DNA of 64,000 nt from Crotalaria pallida (taxonomy: Eukaryota > Streptophyta > Magnoliopsida > Fabales > Fabaceae): positions 62,418,660-62,482,659 of the forward strand of contig CM075649.1 in assembly GCA_037953625.1 (NCBI GenBank), in the 5' to 3' direction. Shown here in pieces: positions 30,458 through 43,308 of this stretch. Under the pieces are notes generated by a model, which saw only the letters and a program-made list of their open reading frames with translations, ran no database searches and was not told the DNA's origin. Every line of letters begins with the position of its first letter. Position 1 is the stretch's first letter. A program made the translations under genes and the position numbers.

Positions 30458-33434
30458 AATGAGACCTTAGTTCATTTCCTTTCACCCACTTTCATTCCCA
30501 CACTTCCAACACAAACACTCTAAGAACCCATTCAAACTCTTAGAGAGAAAAAGAAAAGAAAGAGAGAAAGAGAAAGTGAGAAGTGGCCGAGAGACTTAGG
30601 GAGAAGAAGAAAGAGATCCAACTTAGATCAAGAGTAACCCTTTGAAGATCTAAGTGCTAGGAGCTTGAAGAACCAACCCTTCTTGGTAGGAAACTCGAAG
30701 AACAAGAGAAAGAAATGTAATAGTTTAGTTTTTCCCTTTTTAGTTTGTAGATTTCTTTTATTTTCTTCTTGCATGTTTATTTTTACGATTTGTAAGATGA
30801 ATTTGTATATTATTCTTTCTTGATCTTGGACTTTTAAGGGCTTAACATAACTTGTAATAAGGGTAACTCTATGTGTGTGATTCGGTTGTGATTTCCTTGC
30901 TAGATCTTGATGTCTTTTTAACTCAAACTTAAAGATCTAAAGTTTTGTTTAAGATTTCGTGCAGCTTAACATAGATCTTTCTTGCATGTATATTTTATTG
31001 TTCTAAATCATGATCTATATGTGTTTATTTGATTATTTGACAAGTCATTCTATGATGAATGGTAAAATAAAATTCTTTGGCTTTGCATGTCTATTTTTCT
31101 TGTTAAAACCGTGAGCTATGGAGTTTTTAAGAAATGATTTGAAAAACAAATTTTGTGCTTTGAACTTGATTTGAGATTTTTAGTTTTGCATGTTAGATTT
31201 TCTTGTTTACACGGTGATCTATGATGTGTTTGTGTGATTTCTTCATGAACAACTATATGATCTTAGCTTACTTGAAAATAAAGTTGAAATTCTTGATTTT
31301 ACATGTTATTTGATGATGATCTTGTTGATTTAGGTGCATATATTTAATAATCCATGTTTAATAAGCTAAAAGTTAGGATCTTAAATCATGCATGTTAATA
31401 TTAAGTAGAAAATCATGTTTTTGTTTAATGCATGCCACGGTTTTGGAAGAGAAAATTTAAGAGACAAGTTTTAAAATGATTTTTGAAGTATGAACATGAT
31501 TTAACTTAAGTAATTGATTTTATGTATGTAAGAGGCCATTCGGCCATCTTTAATAAAAATGGATATAATGCTTTTTAATTGTGTGAAAATTTAATGCATG
31601 TGAGTGATAAGATTAGATCTAATAATTTTAATACATGCATGTTGTTTCTAGAAGTTAAAAGTGTAATCTTGATTTTTGAAACTAGGTAATGAACTTAAGT
31701 TTCTTGCTTTGACAAAGTGATGCATGTTGATATGGATGAGTGATGTGGTATGATGTTTGATGTCTTGATTTGATTCTGTGATTTTTGATGTGTTGAAAAG
31801 TGAACAAGACCTTGCATTCTTGCATGTTAGTATTCGGCCATGGGGAGAAGGAATAGGAAATTATATTTGATCATTGTTTAATTTGCATATATGATGAGAT
31901 TAAATTAATCTAAAGGCTTGGAATGTACATGCATGAATCATTAAGAAAAATATAAATAAAACTTTGAAGTGCTTTGTGATTCAACTTGTTGTTTGATTTA
32001 AGTTAAGAAAGTAAATTTAGATTGTTAAAATTTATTTTTAATTCTCTCGGTTTCTAGTCCTAAAAAGAAAGAAAATGATTTCATTGCCTTGTGCTTTTAT
32101 GTGTGTGCATAAATCTTTGTAAAATTCACTTATATGATTCGGCCTAGGTGTGCTAGTGTAGTTAGGAAAATGTGTCTATATGAAATGACCTTTGTGAATG
32201 ACTATATTTTCATGTGCATGATGCTATTGGAATGATATGTTGTTTGTTTTTATTTTTTTTTTCGGTTTTTAAAGAATAAAAATAAATAAATTGATTTAAT
32301 AAATGATTTCTAATGTGACTAATACTATGTGAAGTTGTGAATGTTTTAAAAAGTGATGTGTTGTTTTTTTTATTGAGTGTGTCTTACCTATATTTGAATT
32401 TCCAAAGAATTGAAAAATGTTTTATTGATTTAAGAAACTTAAATTGACCTGAAATTTTTAGAATGGCATTCTCTGATCAGTGTTTAATAATGTTGTAAAG
32501 TTTTGAATTTAAATGAATTAATTTGATATGGCTTTGGAATTTTATTTTCTTAAGTTCTGAATTTTGTTTAATAACTAAGAATACTGATTTTTATAACATG
32601 AACATTTTAAAGTGAATTTACCATAAGAGGAATGGATCCTATTTTGATAAGAAAATCATTTTTTAAAGTATTTCAAAGTTTTCTTGAAAACATTTTTGTT
32701 TTTGATTTGGATTTGAAAACTTTTTGAATATGGACAATGTGTTTAAAAAAAAGGGGGAATGATTTCAAAGTATTTTCAAAACAAGTAATGAATTCCTTAA
32801 AAACGTTTCTAATGCACGGGAAAAAATGCTATAGTTCGAGCGACAGACGCAACGGAAACGAAGTGGAATAAGCGATCGACAAATCTTGGAAAGCTTGCGG
32901 AGGCCTATGTCATTTGAGGTGAGAGAGGGGCTTCCCTTAAGACGCCGTGGTGCTTAGGTAACTTATTAAGATGTCCAATCATCTCAAAGGTTGGACTCCA
33001 ATCTCATTTAGCGTAGTGGTGTATGTGATAGCACTTGTTTGATTGCTTTGGCTATCCACTCGAACGGCTGAGATTGGTTTGTTAAGTATATTGTTATGTT
33101 TACTGATTGATTATGCTTGAACTATTTATTTATTCTACTTTGAAAATGATCCCATTTATTGGTTAAGTAATTATGATATTGTTTGAGAAACATCGATACG
33201 CTTAATAATGTGATGATAAGAATAAATTTGTGAAAGTAAGGAAATGTGATTGAGAGTATGGTAAGTAATAACATGGGTAAAGTAAGTAAGAGAATATCAA
33301 GAGAGAAAGTTGAGATTGGGAAAAGAGAACGTTGTTCTAGAAGTGAGATGTGATATGAGTGTAACTTGATTCCTCTGTTTTTGTTTTGAATGAGACTAGT
33401 GTTGAGTTGAGCTTGCTCCTCCATTAGCGCTCAT

Positions 33435-33830
33435 CAAAAATGTGATTTTGAAAAAGGTTTTTGAAAAGAGATTTTTGAAAAGATTTTTGTTAAAAGATAT
33501 ATTTTTGGAAAAAAGTTTTTGTGAACCAGTCTTTCGGAAAGATTTTTCTGAAAAGAAATATTTTTGAGAAACTCTTTTTGAAATGACATTCTTAAGAAAG
33601 TAATTTTGAAGCAATATTTTGAGAAAGTTTTATGAAATGACCCCTTTGAGAAAAAGTTTGTGAAAACATATTTTTGTGAAAATTTTTGGAAACAGTACTT
33701 TGAGAAAGTTTTGTGAAAGGATATTTTTAAGAAAATTTATGAAATGATATTTTGGAAATGTTTTGTGAAGTGAAAGTTTTGTGAAATTATATTTTCAAAA
33801 AAGTTTTGCGAAAAGATTTCTTTTGAGAAA
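33435..33830 (+). repeat. Degenerate TTTTN3AAAA array in LARD-F LTR
   Basis: Imperfect units of 15-30 bases with TTTTTGAAAA, TTTTTGTTAAAA, TCTTTCGGAAAGA, ACTTTGAGAAAGT and similar. Most are self-complementary. The copy in the right LTR is at 62085-62470. Confidence 0.65.
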
Positions 33831-34822
33831 GATGAGGAACTGAGTTTTGGTGAAAGTTGATGAAATGAGATGTTGAGATGTTGTGAGATGAATTGGGGAA
33901 CGTATTGCGATTAGTGGTCGTGCTTCGTTGAAGGGATGTACCAAGGACGGGCCGACTAGTAGGATTAAGCCGTTAAATAAAACTTTAAAACCTTCAAAAC
34001 TTTAAAAGACTATTAAAAGACATGAATAATGCGGTGAGGTAAGAGTGTGTGTCGAAGTAGTGGAGAGGAAGGAACCATAAGTATCTGCGGATACTTAGGA
34101 GGAGATTGCATTAGGGGAGGACGATGACGGTGAAACGTCAAGAAGTCTAGAGTACCTTTCTAGGCAGAACGGACTCCACAGGGGGCATACGAACGTGGTA
34201 GGGACTGGGTCCAATGCCGTGGTAAGTTCTGCACTCGAGACTAGAATTGTACTATCGCCCCCTAGATTGCAAATCTAGAACAGTGAGAGGGACTGGAGTG
34301 GGGCATTTATGATTGCCACTGTGAGTTGAGACAGTGAGCCTTGATTATATATATATGAATTGAATTGAATTGAATTGATTTGAGGCTGAGTCCTCCTAGT
34401 CTGGGACCATTTGATTGTTGAGACAGCTGTCGTGCCCGCACGGTAAAGGTCCTGTACTCATGTTTGCTTCCGACTAGGTTTGGATGGATGACCGAACAGA
34501 TGTAGACGTGTGAGCCTTTTGCCTCAATGATGTTTGTTCCCCTAATCATTGAGTGAACTGAGATGATAAGACTTAATAAACTTAAAGATTAAAAAGAAAA
34601 GTACAGTAATGGTATTGAATATTGAGTGAGATTTGAGAAGTAAGAATAATATGGTTTTTATTTGATGATGATGATTATGTTTGTGATATGATCTGTTTGT
34701 TTTTTACTGTTTTATCTTAATAATTGCCTATCGTAAATCCACATAGTCGACATTACATGTTTTGGGTAGCTCACTCTCTCGTACTTCTGCTTTGTATTGG
34801 AAAATTTCTGTACGGTCTTTAG

Positions 34823-35062
34823 ATGGAGAACATAGCGAAGTTTCAGCTCATTCGGGAGATAGGAGCATCTCCTTTAAAGGGAGACAATATAACTATGACT
34901 GGCCGTGTTATAGTTTATATTGAGATGAAACGGAATAGAAAGGAAATCATGGAGAGACTGCTAGCTTGTTATGAGGAGGAGAACAAAGCATGAGAAGCTG
35001 CCATGGAAAGTATTTCTAAGGAGGCTGCGGAGGATGATGCTGCTTGCGACCAGAGTGTTTGA
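34823..35062 (+). pseudogene. Small ORF inside LARD-F 5' LTR, stop at codon 57
   Basis: ATG directly follows the acceptor-like CGGTCTTTAG (34813-34822). The frame begins MENIAKFQLIREIG, is 79 codons long, and has an in-frame TGA at 34991-34993 where the right LTR reads CGA (Arg). The first half is mixed. The second half is charged and alanine-rich (KRNRKEIMERLL, then ESISKEAAEDD), a likely helix or coiled coil. No known domain recognised. The same region in the right LTR is broken in a different way, so the common ancestor of the two LTRs may have had an open frame. Confidence 0.5.
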
Positions 35063-35472
35063 TCTACCAAAATTCAGAGTCCGGTGGCGAGTCTTAGTGT
35101 AGATGACTAGAGGTTAGGTAATTCCCCTTCAGAGTTTTGTAATCCATTGTATAGTGCTTAGAATCCTGGCTCTATCATGCTGTAACTCCAACTAAGTTCA
35201 TTTTCAGTATCTATGTTTTGAAATTAAGTTGAATGGGCTGTTAATTTGAAAAGAAGTTTTTGAAAAACAAGTTTCAAGGTGCGGTGTCATGTGACATCTC
35301 GGTTTGGAACTTGAAATATTTATGCAACATGAGAACATGAGTTTTAAATTGTAATCCTGTTTTGAAAACCCAAATGTTCTCATCTTGTGTAGCACTTGTT
35401 TAAAAAAAAAAATTGGCCCAAATTTTTACTATAAATAGTTGTGGTTTCAAGTTGCCAAATCGGGGTGTTACA

Positions 35473-37158
35473 GTTGTGGTATTAGAGCAATGGTTGATCT
35501 AAGTAACCTTATGGATGGATTTACATACTCTGTGTGTGCGTTAGTATTAAGATAGCAATAGATGAGAATAGGAACGCTAAGAGTACGCGGACGCTTTTTT
35601 TGGAACGTGTCAGCTTTCGTCTGCAACGGAGTCAAGGAGTAGTGCATAGGGCCGTCCGGAGTTGTTGGTGTGCAATTCGAATCTTCTCTTGTTAAACTCC
35701 TCTTTGATATGAATCCCTTGTGTTTGTGCTGACCCTTAATCTATAATATTTTCTTGCGACTAGAACCCTTCTTTTCTTAATTGAAACTTTTCTTGTGAAA
35801 ACCTTATGCGTGCCAAATTGCTTTGGCATGACATTTGAGGAAGCCTTTTGAGGATCTTAAACCATCATTTTTACAAAGCCTTGATTGCTAATAAACCCAG
35901 AGCCTACTCTTTTGATCTTTGATTAGACATCTATTCTTTCCTAAAATCTTGTTGAGAATTTGGGGCTCTGACACCTAGTATCGGTCAAGTAGATAGTTTT
36001 AGAATGGAAGGGTAGTTGTGAGGTGATGTTAGGTAAAGGTTGTAAGAATCAAGGAGAATAAGGATTAGATAGTACGGATGAAGGAAGTATGAGTCTTGGA
36101 GAAGATAGGAGTATCCTTTTGATTTTTAGGTGAATGACTGGTTAGTTAAAGTAATTAGGATTAAGAGCTTTGATGTCGGATTGGTTAAATTAATGGTTTA
36201 GATGGTGATAAGATGAGGAAGAAAATTAAGGTAATGATGAGAATTCAGAATTATGAGTGCCCTGATTTGAGTGTGCAAATGGTTAGGTAGAGGTGAATAG
36301 GTAATGATTTGGTAAATTCGAATTGATAAGATGGTGGAATTTGTGGATAGAATCCCTAAGTGTTGACCCAAGGATAGGTAAGAGTCTAAGATTTGATGTG
36401 GTAAGGGGTAATAGGTCTTTGAGTTGAGCAATTCTAATGGTTCAGAATATGAGGAAAATTGTGGAAAGCGGAAAAAGGTTTAGAATTGTCTAAGTTATGT
36501 GATCAAGCGTTGAGACAGGAGTTGAAATAGTACATGTTTCTTGAGGATTAGTGGTTGTTAGAGCAAAAGGAGGATGGAATGGTGATCATGGGAGTCTGAA
36601 GAGGACAATAATTTAGGCAATAAGAGGATAGATTGGAGCTAAGTGATGGGAAATTTTGTAGGAATTGACCAAAGAGTGGTGAAGGATAGGAGTATTTAGA
36701 GGTTAAGTTGGTGATAATGAGTGTGGTGTTGAGAGATATGAGTCATTCAAGTTGGGGAGTAGTTGGAAACGTGAAGTTTTGAGGAATAGTTTCTCTAGGC
36801 TTGAACTGATGGTAAGCATTCAACCTTGAAGAGTGGTGGTGTCTTGACCTTAAATAAACGTAACCCTGTTATCTTGATGTTGTTTTGATACCTTTGAACC
36901 CCAGTTCCTTGTTTTCCTTGAAACCTTGTTGTTTCTACCCCCACATGTTTGTTGTTGAAAGTACCCCAAGAGATTACTTTTGTAAGTAATCTGTTTGATC
37001 TGCTTTTGAGAACGATGAATAGGCAGTGCGTATTCGAAGATACGACGAGTGTTACGGTTGAAGAGGGACAGAATTTCTTCAAGGAGCTACGCGTTCACGG
37101 ATTAGCCAGACTCTACCCAGCATTTCTCGAGGACGAAAAATCTTCAAGTTGGGGAGAA
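35473..37158 (+). other. LARD-F interior
   Basis: PBS-like TGGTATTAGAGC at 35477-35488 (one change from TGGTATCAGAGC). The rest is non-coding, with only short frames (77, 95 and 84 codons) without motifs. The last 120 bases (CTCGAGGACGAAAAATCTTCAAG) resemble the end of Tekay pol and its trailer. The purine tract GTTGGGGAGAA (37148-37158) meets the right LTR. Confidence 0.75.
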
Positions 37159-39383
37159 TGTAACGCCCCACATTTTTCCCGTACGTGCGTAAACGATTTT
37201 TAACAAAAGAAACCTTGAAATTATGTTTTCAGAAAAAGTATTTTTCGCAAGAAAGAAGTGAAGTGCTGATTTCCTTGGATTTTTATAAACAAAATGTTTT
37301 ATAGAAGAAAAATGAATGATTTTGTTGAGATGGAAAATGATTTGCTAAATTATGATTTTATTAAAAGATGATTTTGTTAGAAATGAAATTTTTGATCTGT
37401 TATCTTTGAAAATTCGTAACTTTTAAACCGTAACTCGGATTTTCATGATCTTTATATGAAAATGATCGTCTTGAAACGAGGATTTTGAAAATTTAATTTT
37501 TAGAATTTTCTGGAGTGATTTATAAAAAATCATTTTCATAGTTTAAGAAATAAGAATTTTTAAGAAAAATGTGTTTTGTGATGTTGCCTTGGCATGAATT
37601 TTATGTGATGTATGTTTGATTTAATGTGTGTGATGTGTGATGCATGAAAATGATTATGAAAATGTGATTTCTTAGAATTAATTGAATTGTTGTGTGAATT
37701 AATAATTTTTAAGTAAATGTGAAATTGAAATGAAAATGCAAGATATGTATGTGCATGTGTATGTGCTACGGTTTATATATGTGTATGTGTGTGATATATG
37801 TATGTATGTGTGTATATCCGTGTATGTATGTGTATATAAGCCTAAGATCTTAGAAACTTGGGGAAGAGGAAACCAAATAGAATTAAGTTGGAACCAAGGA
37901 GTAGCTAGATGATAAAAAAAAAACCTAACTAGAAACCAACTAATAGTTAGACCTAAGTGATCCCTAAGACCTAACCTATTCCATCTTGTCTCCCCTTAAT
38001 TTTGATAACATCCACCCATGCAATCTTTTGTGAAGACCAAATTGCCCTCCCTATTTGTGTGCTAGCCGAACCATTAGCCAAGGGCATGAGAGGAAGAGTG
38101 AATTTGCTTATAAATAAATGAGACCTTAGTTCATTTCCTTTCACCTACTTTCATTCCCACACTTCCAACACAAACACTCTAAGAACCCATTCAAACTCTT
38201 AGAGAGAAAAAGAAAAGAAAGAGAGAAAGAGAAAGTGAGAAGTGGCCGAGAGACTTAGGGAGAAGAAGAAAGAGATCCACCTTAGATCAAGAGTAACCCT
38301 TTGAAGATATAAGTGCTAGGAGCTTGAAGAACCAACCCTTCTTGGTAGGAAACTCGAAGAACAAGAGAAAGAAATGTAATAGTTTAGTTTTTCCCTTTTT
38401 AGTTTGTAGATTTCTTTTATTTTCTTCTTGCATGTTTATTTTTATGATGTGTAAGATGAATTTGTATATTATTCTTTCTTGATCTTGGACTTTTAAGGGC
38501 TTAACATAACTTGTAATAAGCGTAACTCTATGTGTGTGATTCGGTTGTGATTTCCTTGCTAGATCTTGATGTCTTTTTAACTCAAACTTAAAGATCTAAA
38601 GTTTTGTTTAAGATTTCGTGAAGCTTAACATAGATCTTTCTTGCATGTATATTTTCTTGTTCTAAATCATGATCTATATGTGTTTATGTGATTATTTGAC
38701 AAGTCATTCTATGATGAATGGTAAAATAAAATTCTTTGGCTTTGCATGTCTATATTTCTTGTTAAAACCGTGAGCTATGGAGTTTTTAAGAAATGATTTG
38801 AAAAACAAATTTTGTGCTTGGAACTTGATTTGAGATTTTTAGTTTTGCATGTTAGATTTTGTTGTTTACACGGTGATCTATGATGTGTTTGTGTGATTTC
38901 TTCATGAACAACTATATGATCTAAGCTTACTTGAAAATAAAGTTGAAATTCTTGATTTTACATGTTATTTGATGATGATCTTGTTGATTTAGGTGCATAT
39001 ATTTAATAATCCATGTTTAATAAGCTAAAAGTTAGGATCTTAAATCATGCATGTTAATATTAAGTAGAAAATCATGTTTTTGTTTAATGCATGCCACGGT
39101 TTTGGAAGAGAAAATTTAAGAGACAAGTTTTAAAATGATTTTTGAAGTATGAACATGATTTAACTTAAGTAATTGATTTTATGTATGTAAGAGGCCATTC
39201 GGCCATCTTTAATAAAAATGGATATAATGCTTTTTAATTGTGTGAAAATTTAATGCATGTGAGTGATAAGATTAGATCTAATAATTTTAATACATGCATG
39301 TTGTTTCTAGAAGTTAAAAGTGTAATCTTGATTTTTGAAACTAGGTAATGAACTTAAGTTTCTTGCTTTGACAAAGTGATGCA
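37159..39383 (+). mobile_element. LARD-F 3' LTR, first part
   Basis: It matches 29500-31725 with few substitutions, starting TGTAACGCCCCAC. It ends in ATGCA (39379-39383), the left target-site copy of LARD-D. Confidence 0.93.
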
Positions 39384-40445
39384 TGTAACATCCCGTTATT
39401 TCTAATACCTCTAGTAAAATAATTAAAATATTTAATATGATGTTTTCAATATTTGAGTCTGGGAATAAAATTCTAATTTCATCATTATATTTGAAATACG
39501 TTTTCTAATCAAAATAAGTATAAATTTGTTATCATACGTTTTCCAAAAATAAAGTAGTAATTTTATTTAGTTTAATTAACATTTTGACAGGGAGCTCAAG
39601 TGACAAGCCTTAGAGGCATTTTTATAAATAGTTTCTTCAAAAAAATATGTTTAACTTAATATTTTGAGCGTCCCTGTAAATTTTCATAGTGTTCGAAGAC
39701 TGTTTTATTTTTAGCCTCTGGACTGCTTGAATATATTACCGGTTTAAGTTATTTATAATAATCTTCTACTTCAAAATTTTAAATATTATATATTATCAAG
39801 TTTAATATCAAGATTTATAAAATATATTTACTTTTGAATTTCGATAATTTTTCTTACCCAATAACTATCCGGAGGGACCGGTAACTTTATTATTTTTCAA
39901 TCAGTTTTGAGTAATTCAAAATACAATATTATTTTACCTAAATGTATTTTATTATTTGGATCGTCAAACTTTTAATTATAATCCAAAATACCTACACACA
40001 TTAACCCACAAATGAGAACATATTATTAAAATATATATATAATTATTCCTACTCTACACAAGTGACTAGTACTACCCACCCCATCAGATACCCCGTAAAA
40101 CCAAACCAAAATTAGAAAGAAATAAAAGAAAGAACCCACCCAACCCAGCGTGGAACAGAAGCAAAGAAAGAAATTGAATTAGATAGAGTTCAGAGAGAAT
40201 AGGCAAGAGAGCAGAGGAAGGGCGACAGAGATGGGGAAAACTTTAGGTTTTCTCAACTTCCCGGTCCAATAATTCAAGATCCAACCGTTCAATCTCAAAT
40301 CTTTCTTAGGTATATAACCTCCTCAACTCCCTCTATCCATCTACCTAATTTATTTGACGATCCGTCAATATTTTTATTATCCCTATATTTTCAAATAAAA
40401 AGATGTTTTAGGGAAAAGTGATATATTTTTATTGTATAATGATAT

Positions 40446-42155
40446 TGTAAGAACCTACAATCGGTGGTTGAAATAACTAGGATACACTAGGAGAACACCT
40501 AGAAGGGGGGTTGAATAGGTGTTAGAGAAACCTTGAAAGATTTTCGCAAGAAACAAATCAAAACAATTAAAAGAAATGATTTTCTTGAAATTTTCTTCTA
40601 TTAATCGATTAACAAGTCAACTAATCAATTAATGCCGAATGATCAATTCAAACTAATCGATTAATGAAACCAATTACTCGATTTATCAATGTTAAAATTG
40701 AAAAATCACTTTTCAATCAAATATGAAAATCAATCAATTAACACATATGATCAGAGATAAAGCGGAATTGATTAACACCAATATTCTTATTGATTACCTA
40801 GGTTATGAAAATGATTTTCCCAAAATCAATTTTGCACAATTAAGATTCAATTCAATCAATTATGAAAAATCACTTTTTCTAGGTTTTCAATCAAGAACAC
40901 AATTAAAGACTTGAATTGTAAAGAGTAGAGAGTTTAGAGATACGACACAGTGATTTATCCTGGTTCACTTTCATCCACTTGAAAGCTACTCCAGTCCCCT
41001 CTTCAACCAAGAGAGATTCTTCACTATGAGGAATTAGAGTTTCTCAAATTACAAGTAAATGCCTCACAAGACTCCCTTCTTGCTAGCCTACAAGAGATAC
41101 CACACCCTTGCCTTGTAACCCTATTGATATCTAATCTAACCTCTTCTCTTGCTTGCCGATATCCCACAACAAGACTTCCAATGCTTTGAGATTCTTCAAA
41201 GACTTCCACTTGCTTGCTTCACTACAAGACTTCCAAGTGCTTGATGATATGCCACACCAAGGCTTCCAAATAACTTTGCTTGATGAATAACTTCTTCAAG
41301 ACTTCCTTTGTTGTAGAGTGTTTGCCTTCTTTGCAATGATTACAACTCAAATGAAAACAAAATAACAATCCTATGAATCTCTTTCAAAAGCTATGAAAAT
41401 ATCAACATGAGAGATTCAAGGTTCTTGATCAAAGAATGTAAAAATGAGAACTTTGATCTTGAGAAAGTGAGAGAGAATAGAGTGGCTTTGAGAATTTGAT
41501 TTGATCTAAAGTGTAATAATGAACCACAAAGGTTAGGAATAGGTTTATATAGAATACCCAAAAGTAAGGAATGGTTAGAAGTGCTTTTGAGAAGTGAAAA
41601 ACGCATTTTAAAAACCAGATCTGCACGTGTTACTCGATTAAAATAAGTGCTAATCGAGTAACCATGCCTTAATCGAGTAATGCCGCAAGCCTGTAAAAAT
41701 TTACTCGAGTAAAAGTCAAGATAATCGATTATCAAAAGTTGTTAATAGATTATCAGTTCAAAATATACCGTTAATCGATTATCAAAACCTATTAATCGAT
41801 TATTTTGATTAAAAATCACTTAAAACTTGTTTTCTCAAAAACTAAACCTTTTCTTTCAAACCTTTAAGCCACCTATTGATTTTAGGCAAAGTGAATACTC
41901 AAAATATGATATAATCATGACTATGATAGAGATTCACTACACTCTAATGACTCTACCCAAACTCATAAACTAAGAGACTTGAGAGGCTAAAGATAAAACA
42001 ATAAAACATAAACTACCAAACTAAGTCTTCATGAGTTGGCTCTCTCTTTATCACTTGATGTTTGTTGTTGCTTGTTGAGCTTGAACTTGATCAACACATT
42101 TAAGCTTGTTCAAAACCTTTTGGCATTTATCAAAACATTCTTCATGGATCTTACA
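40446..42155 (-). mobile_element. Copia-T LTR 1 (3' end of element)
   Basis: 1710 bases. Minus-strand TATA TATATAAA at 41544-41551. AATCGATT and ACTCGAGT-type palindromes lie in U3 (41629-41805) and near the U5 end (40593-40690). The 63-codon plus frame and 61-codon minus frame recur in all three LTRs and are shadows. Confidence 0.94.
41544..41551 (-). promoter_or_regulatory. Copia-T TATA box, LTR 1
   Basis: The minus strand reads TATATAAA about 605 bases into the LTR. Identical boxes are at 46275-46282 and 51006-51013. Confidence 0.65.
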
Positions 42156-43308
42156 ATCTCCCCCTTTTTGAAAATGACAAACATGTTTTGAAGTTGTGAA
42201 GTTGTTGATGCTTGAACCATTTTATCACTTGGTGAGACTCTTGCTCCCCCTCAATTTATGCTTTTGACATTTGAAATCTAATTGAGATAAAAGCTTGATT
42301 CTCCCCCTATCTCCAACAACTTTGCTCAACCTACATAAAAACAACAAAACAAACCTTTCTCCAATACAAAATATTATTTCTTTTCAAAACATACATTTCT
42401 CTTCAAAACATACATTTATGCTTTTGACATTTGAAATCTAATTGAGATAAAAGCTTGATTCTCCCCCTATCTCCAACAACTTTGCTCAACCTACATAAAA
42501 ACAACAAAACAAACCTTTCTCCAAAACAAAATATTATTTCAAAATATTATTTCTTTTCAAAACATACATTTCTCTTCAAAACATACATTTATGCTTTTGA
42601 CATTTGAAATCTAATTGAGATAAAAGCTTGATTCTCCCCCTATCTCCAACAACTTTGCTCAACCTACATAAAAACAACAAAACAAACCTTTCTCCAAAAC
42701 AAAATATTATTTCAAAATATTATTTCTTTTCAAAACATACATTTCTCTTCAAAACATACATTTCTCCCCCTTTGGCATTATCAAAAAGTAATATATACCA
42801 ATTGAAATATAAAATAGTAAGCCAAATATAAGATAAACTATGTCATATATAGAGATATCTAAACCAAAATAGAGAAATTAATTACCATACTATCTCTATA
42901 TCAAACATTTCTTCAATAGCATGATAATCATCTAATAATCACTCAATGATACCAATTGAAACAATTGTATACCAATTGTAATTCTAATTGTAAGAATTTG
43001 ATACCAATAGTATTTTCTCAAAAGTATAAACAATATCACATCAAGAGAAATAATACTAATTGTAACTAAACAAATACCAATTGTATAATATCAATTAAGA
43101 ATAGTACCAATTGAGAGAATTATGAGTAATATCTAACAATATCAAATGTTACCAATTTGTAGGATCTTTTCTTCATACCAATTGAAGATATCCAACAATA
43201 TCAATTGTGTCAACTTGTAGGACTTTTACTTGAGATTTGAAGAAATGTGTATAGACCTTCATTTGCATCTTCAATCATACCAATTGTTAACAATACCTAC
43301 AAAAACAA
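42156..43308 (-). other. Copia-T interior 1, 3' non-coding part
   Basis: The polypurine tract (42156-42170; minus strand AAAAAGGGGGAGAT) meets LTR 1. Then come three tandem copies of a unit of about 159-173 bases (starts 42255, 42414, 42587), each with a further purine-rich TCTCCCCCTATCTCC. A further TTCTCCCCCTTTGG lies near 42762. A cluster of ACCAATTG words spans 42950-43290. No pol remnant. Confidence 0.85.

Larger units (their letters stand above)
29500..35472 (+). mobile_element. LARD-F 5' LTR (5973 bp)
   Basis: TGTAACATCCCGC to CGGGGTGTTACA. Order: TG-rich stretch (30080-30175), TATA box (30450), purine-rich leader (30540-30720), about 2.7 kb of AT-rich filler with many TGCATG words, a low-complexity TTTTN3AAAA array (33435-33830), a GC-richer block (33890-34310), and the small ORF at 34823. 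I see no recognised gene. It is far longer than usual plant LTRs. Confidence 0.93.

Noticed and set aside
40723..40914. 63-codon plus-strand frame, repeated at 45454 and 50185
   Set aside because: Conserved only because the three LTRs of Copia-T are near copies. It is antisense to the element and has no domain.
41024..41209. 61-codon minus-strand frame in each Copia-T LTR (also 45755, 50486)
   Set aside because: It lies in LTR sequence downstream of the TATA box, begins with no known domain, and is explained by LTR duplication.
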